Shown: positions 5,666-7,542 of the stretch, in pieces
Position numbering within the stretch: position 1 is the first letter of the stretch
How the letters are laid out: each line of letters starts with the position of its first letter
From: SAR324 cluster bacterium
GTDB taxonomy: Bacteria; SAR324; JACQKK01
Direction: 5' to 3'
DNA: 7,542 nucleotides
Assembly (NCBI GenBank): GCA_027296185.1
Contig: JAPUJL010000176.1
Coordinates: 1 to 7,542, forward strand
Made by a program: the position numbers and the translations under genes
Notes under the pieces: generated by a model
Database searches by the model: none
Told to the model about the DNA's origin: nothing
What the model saw: the letters and a program-made list of their open reading frames with translations, nothing else

Positions 5666-6355
5666 ATGGAAAGCCCTAAAACCGTTTCCGCGGCCACCGA
5701 GGCCCGCACCCCATCCCCCGGCCGGCCGCTCCTGCTCCGGAACGTGGCGGTGGGCTTCCCCGCCGCGCGGGTACTGAGCGGCGTGACCCTGGAATGGAGG
5801 CCCGGAGAGTGCTGGCTGCTGCAGGGGCCCAACGGATCGGGCAAGACGACCCTGTTGCGCACCGTGGCGGGTTTGCTGCCTCTTCTGGGTGGAAAGATCG
5901 ATATTCCGCACGGCATGGGGTTGGCCTACGTCCCCGCCGAGACGGCGATGAACACCCCCCTGCCCCTGCGGCTGGACGAGGTGGTGCTCATGGGCGCCTA
6001 CCGGCTCCAGTCGCAGGGGGTGCGCTACCGCGCCACCCTGCGGGCACGGGCACGCGAGCTGCTCGGCGATTCGGGCCTGTGGGAAAAGCGCGCCCAGGCC
6101 TTCTCGCGCTCCTCGAGCGGCGAAAAGCAGCGCACCCTCCTGGCCCGGGCACTGATGAGCTCGCCGCACCTGTTGCTGATGGACGAACCCACCACCAATC
6201 TCGACCGGGACAGCCTGGGCTATTTCATGGACGTGTTGCGCGTGCTGCGGGAGCAAGGCATGGGCATGGTCATCGCGACCCACGCCCACCAGCAGTTCAG
6301 CACGCTCAGCCCCCGGCTGCTGGATATCCGGGACGGCCGGGTGCTGGAGGCCTAA
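5666..6355 (+). CDS. Metal-type ABC transporter ATPase (znuC-like), atypical motifs
   Basis: A 229-residue ABC ATPase, expected to sit on the cytoplasmic face and drive the permease encoded 6 bp downstream. Walker A is GPNGSGKTT (54-62). Walker B is LLLMDEP (169-175), with D173 and presumed catalytic E174. The D-loop is NLD (178-180) and the switch histidine is H206 in IATHAH. Two sites deviate. The Q-loop usually reads YVPQ in zinc/manganese-type ATPases but here is YVPAE (88-92), with alanine for glutamine. The signature is SSSGE (149-153) rather than LSGGQ, keeping only the second Ser and fourth Gly. The first 20 residues are a Pro/Ser/Thr-rich extension. No ribosome binding site is visible before the ATG, but no better start lies upstream. 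Metal specificity is inferred from the ABC-3 type permease; zinc or manganese is most likely. Confidence 0.88.
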   Translation: MESPKTVSAATEARTPSPGRPLLLRNVAVGFPAARVLSGVTLEWRPGECWLLQGPNGSGKTTLLRTVAGLLPLLGGKIDIPHGMGLAYVPAETAMNTPLPLRLDEVVLMGAYRLQSQGVRYRATLRARARELLGDSGLWEKRAQAFSRSSSGEKQRTLLARALMSSPHLLLMDEPTTNLDRDSLGYFMDVLRVLREQGMGMVIATHAHQQFSTLSPRLLDIRDGRVLEA

Positions 6356-6361
6356 GGCACG

Positions 6362-7237
6362 ATGGACGGCTTGGGCCTTCAGGAGGGACTGGACAACCTG
6401 ATCGGCTACCCCATGCTGTGGCGGGTGCTGCTCAATTCCGCGGTGATCGCGCTGATCGCCGCCTGGCTGGGCGTGCAAATCCTCGCCCGGGGGATCGTCT
6501 TCCTCGGCCTCACCATCGCCCAGGGCGCGGCGGCGGGGATGACCCTGGCCTTCTGGCTGCGCTTTTACTCGCTGCTGGGCAGCGTCGCGTTCGTCCTGGC
6601 CACCGCGCTGACCCTGGGCAGCCCCCGCTTTCACCAGCGCGAGGGGGCGGAGGAGGGCAAGATCGCCGTGCTCTACACCACTTTCCTGGCTCTGGGGGCG
6701 CTGTTCCTGGTGCTCAACCCACATGGCGAGGGGCGCATGCTGCGGATTTTCTATGGCAACGTGCTGACCATCGACCTGACCGAAAGCGTGGTACTGTGGG
6801 CCGCCGCGGCGGGTTTGGTGGGTTTTCAGCTTTGGCGATGGAAGGGATTTCTCTGGCTGTCCGCCGACCCGCGCACGGCGGCGGCGTTCGGCGTTCCGTT
6901 CCGGCCGTACAACCTGATGTTCTTCATTTTGCTCGGGCTGGGGCTGGCGCTGCTGCTCCACTTCGCAGGGCTGGTGGTGCCGCTGGCGTTGATGATCGTC
7001 CCCGCCTATACCGCCTTCCACGCCGTGACCGGAATGAAGCGGGTGATGGGGGTCGCGTTGGCCCTCGCCGTCGTGCCCATGCTGCTGGCGGTCATGGCGG
7101 GGCTCGCCTTCGCCCCGGACTATCCCCTGGGGAGTATGATCGCCATCGGGACCTTGGCGCTGAGCCTGGCGTTCTACCTGGCCATCAAGGCGGCGGAGAG
7201 TTGGCGCCGGATGCGCGGCCCGGCTCCCGCACGGTGA
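6362..7237 (+). CDS. ABC-3 family metal transporter permease (znuB-like)
   Basis: A 291-residue integral inner-membrane protein with about eight or nine hydrophobic segments (roughly 22-41, 46-68, 70-86, 101-119, 139-156, 184-200, 203-219, 230-249, 258-276). Family hallmarks are the LARGIVFLGLTIAQGAAAG segment (41-59), which aligns with the FGD..SHA...G region of ZnuB/MntB-type permeases; FYGNVLTID (130-138), aligning with 'LFGNIL.I'; SADPRTAAAFGVP (167-179), aligning with 'DPE.A...G'; and FAGLVVPLALMIVPAYTA (201-218). The canonical Asp and His of the first motif are replaced (IAQ instead of SHA), a variant I associate with a separate ABC-3 subgroup. GGAGG at 6346-6350 and AAGG at 6354-6357, both within or overlapping the end of the ATPase gene, may serve translation, so the two genes are likely coupled. 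It probably imports zinc or manganese from the periplasm with the upstream ATPase. Confidence 0.9.
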   Translation: MDGLGLQEGLDNLIGYPMLWRVLLNSAVIALIAAWLGVQILARGIVFLGLTIAQGAAAGMTLAFWLRFYSLLGSVAFVLATALTLGSPRFHQREGAEEGKIAVLYTTFLALGALFLVLNPHGEGRMLRIFYGNVLTIDLTESVVLWAAAAGLVGFQLWRWKGFLWLSADPRTAAAFGVPFRPYNLMFFILLGLGLALLLHFAGLVVPLALMIVPAYTAFHAVTGMKRVMGVALALAVVPMLLAVMAGLAFAPDYPLGSMIAIGTLALSLAFYLAIKAAESWRRMRGPAPAR

Positions 7238-7257
7238 TCCGGCCTCACGAATTCATA

Positions 7258-7542
7258 ATGAAACCGAACCGAATGAAACGCCTGCTCCTGGTCACGTTGG
7301 CCGTTACTTGCTGCGCGGCGCCCCTGCTGGCCCAGCGGAGTTCGCAGACCTATGGCAGCCTGTTCAACCCCGATTTCCGCGTCGAGGGCAATTTCGTCGG
7401 CGGCTTTACCGACGATCCTGAACGCTTCAACGAGGAGTCCAACCGCTTCTCCATATCCGAGGCCGGGGTGGCCCTGCGCTCCTTCGTCGATCCGACCCTG
7501 CAGTTCGACCTGGAAATATCCGGCGGCGAGGGGCTGGAGGGC
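7258..7542 (+). CDS. Outer-membrane beta-barrel-type protein of the metal locus, 3' end beyond window
   Basis: The first 95 codons of a gene cut by the window end. The signal peptide is clear: basic MKPNRMKR, a hydrophobic stretch (9-25) with cleavage near LLA-Q at residue 25. The mature start, FNPDF (36-40), then a VEG...GGF strand, DPERF, FSISEAGVALRSFVDP and LQFDLEISGG, resembles the porin-like proteins I know beside zinc/manganese ABC transporters in proteobacteria, which start 'FNP.I...LDG' and contain 'E..L.L...VD'. The gene begins 20 bp after the permease stop and so is probably in the same operon. A role in passing the metal across the outer membrane is inferred from context. Neither the ATG at 7258 nor the in-frame ATG at 7273 has a clear ribosome site. 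An alternative is an unrelated periplasmic protein. Confidence 0.75.
   Translation, partial: MKPNRMKRLLLVTLAVTCCAAPLLAQRSSQTYGSLFNPDFRVEGNFVGGFTDDPERFNEESNRFSISEAGVALRSFVDPTLQFDLEISGGEGLEG

Noticed and set aside
5594..7021. A 475-codon leftward open frame rich in Gln, His and Gly.
   Set aside because: It is the shadow of the ABC ATPase and permease genes, which carry clear family motifs.

Overview
This high-GC window (by eye roughly two thirds G+C) comes from a Gram-negative bacterium. It encodes two outer-membrane beta-barrel-type proteins, several exported proteins with Sec signal peptides, and a metal-type ABC transporter. The two zinc ribbons of the MJ0042 type and the barrel-plus-ABC layout suggest a proteobacterium-like lineage or an uncultivated relative. 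No rRNA, marker gene or mobile element fixes the taxon, and I see no tRNA, IS element or CRISPR array.

Left part (1-2090). Two genes run leftward as a probable operon. The first (1862 to 894) encodes an exported protein with an AMIN-like beta-rich region, an Ala/Pro linker and a C-terminal LytR_C domain, but no LCP enzymatic domain. Thirteen bases later comes a second exported protein of unknown family, which runs off the left edge. The 228-bp divergent spacer holds a good sigma70-type promoter for the rightward gene, a perfect 10-bp inverted repeat overlapping its -35 box, a weaker leftward promoter, and a GC hairpin in the rightward leader.

Middle part (2091-5462). The rightward gene at 2091 encodes a protein with two CxxC...CxxC zinc ribbons, a long acidic Pro/Glu/Asp-rich region and a C-terminal transmembrane helix. 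It appears to be a tail-anchored member of the MJ0042 group without the usual periplasmic domain. A 546-bp gene-free stretch follows. It contains a likely Rho-independent terminator and a very stable hairpin, and it leads to a 479-residue outer-membrane beta-barrel protein of unknown substrate.

Right part (5666-7542). An ABC ATPase, an ABC-3 family (zinc/manganese type) permease and the start of another outer-membrane-type protein are packed with gaps of 6 and 20 bp. This looks like a metal-uptake operon in which the inner-membrane transporter is encoded beside an outer-membrane partner. No substrate-binding protein gene lies in the window. The ATPase is unusual: the Q-loop glutamine is replaced by alanine and the signature motif is degenerate.

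The most interesting points are the atypical ATPase/permease/barrel module, the AMIN-like plus LytR_C protein divergent from the zinc-ribbon membrane protein, and the structured intergenic regions. I did not find a clearly novel multi-gene defence or RNA system.
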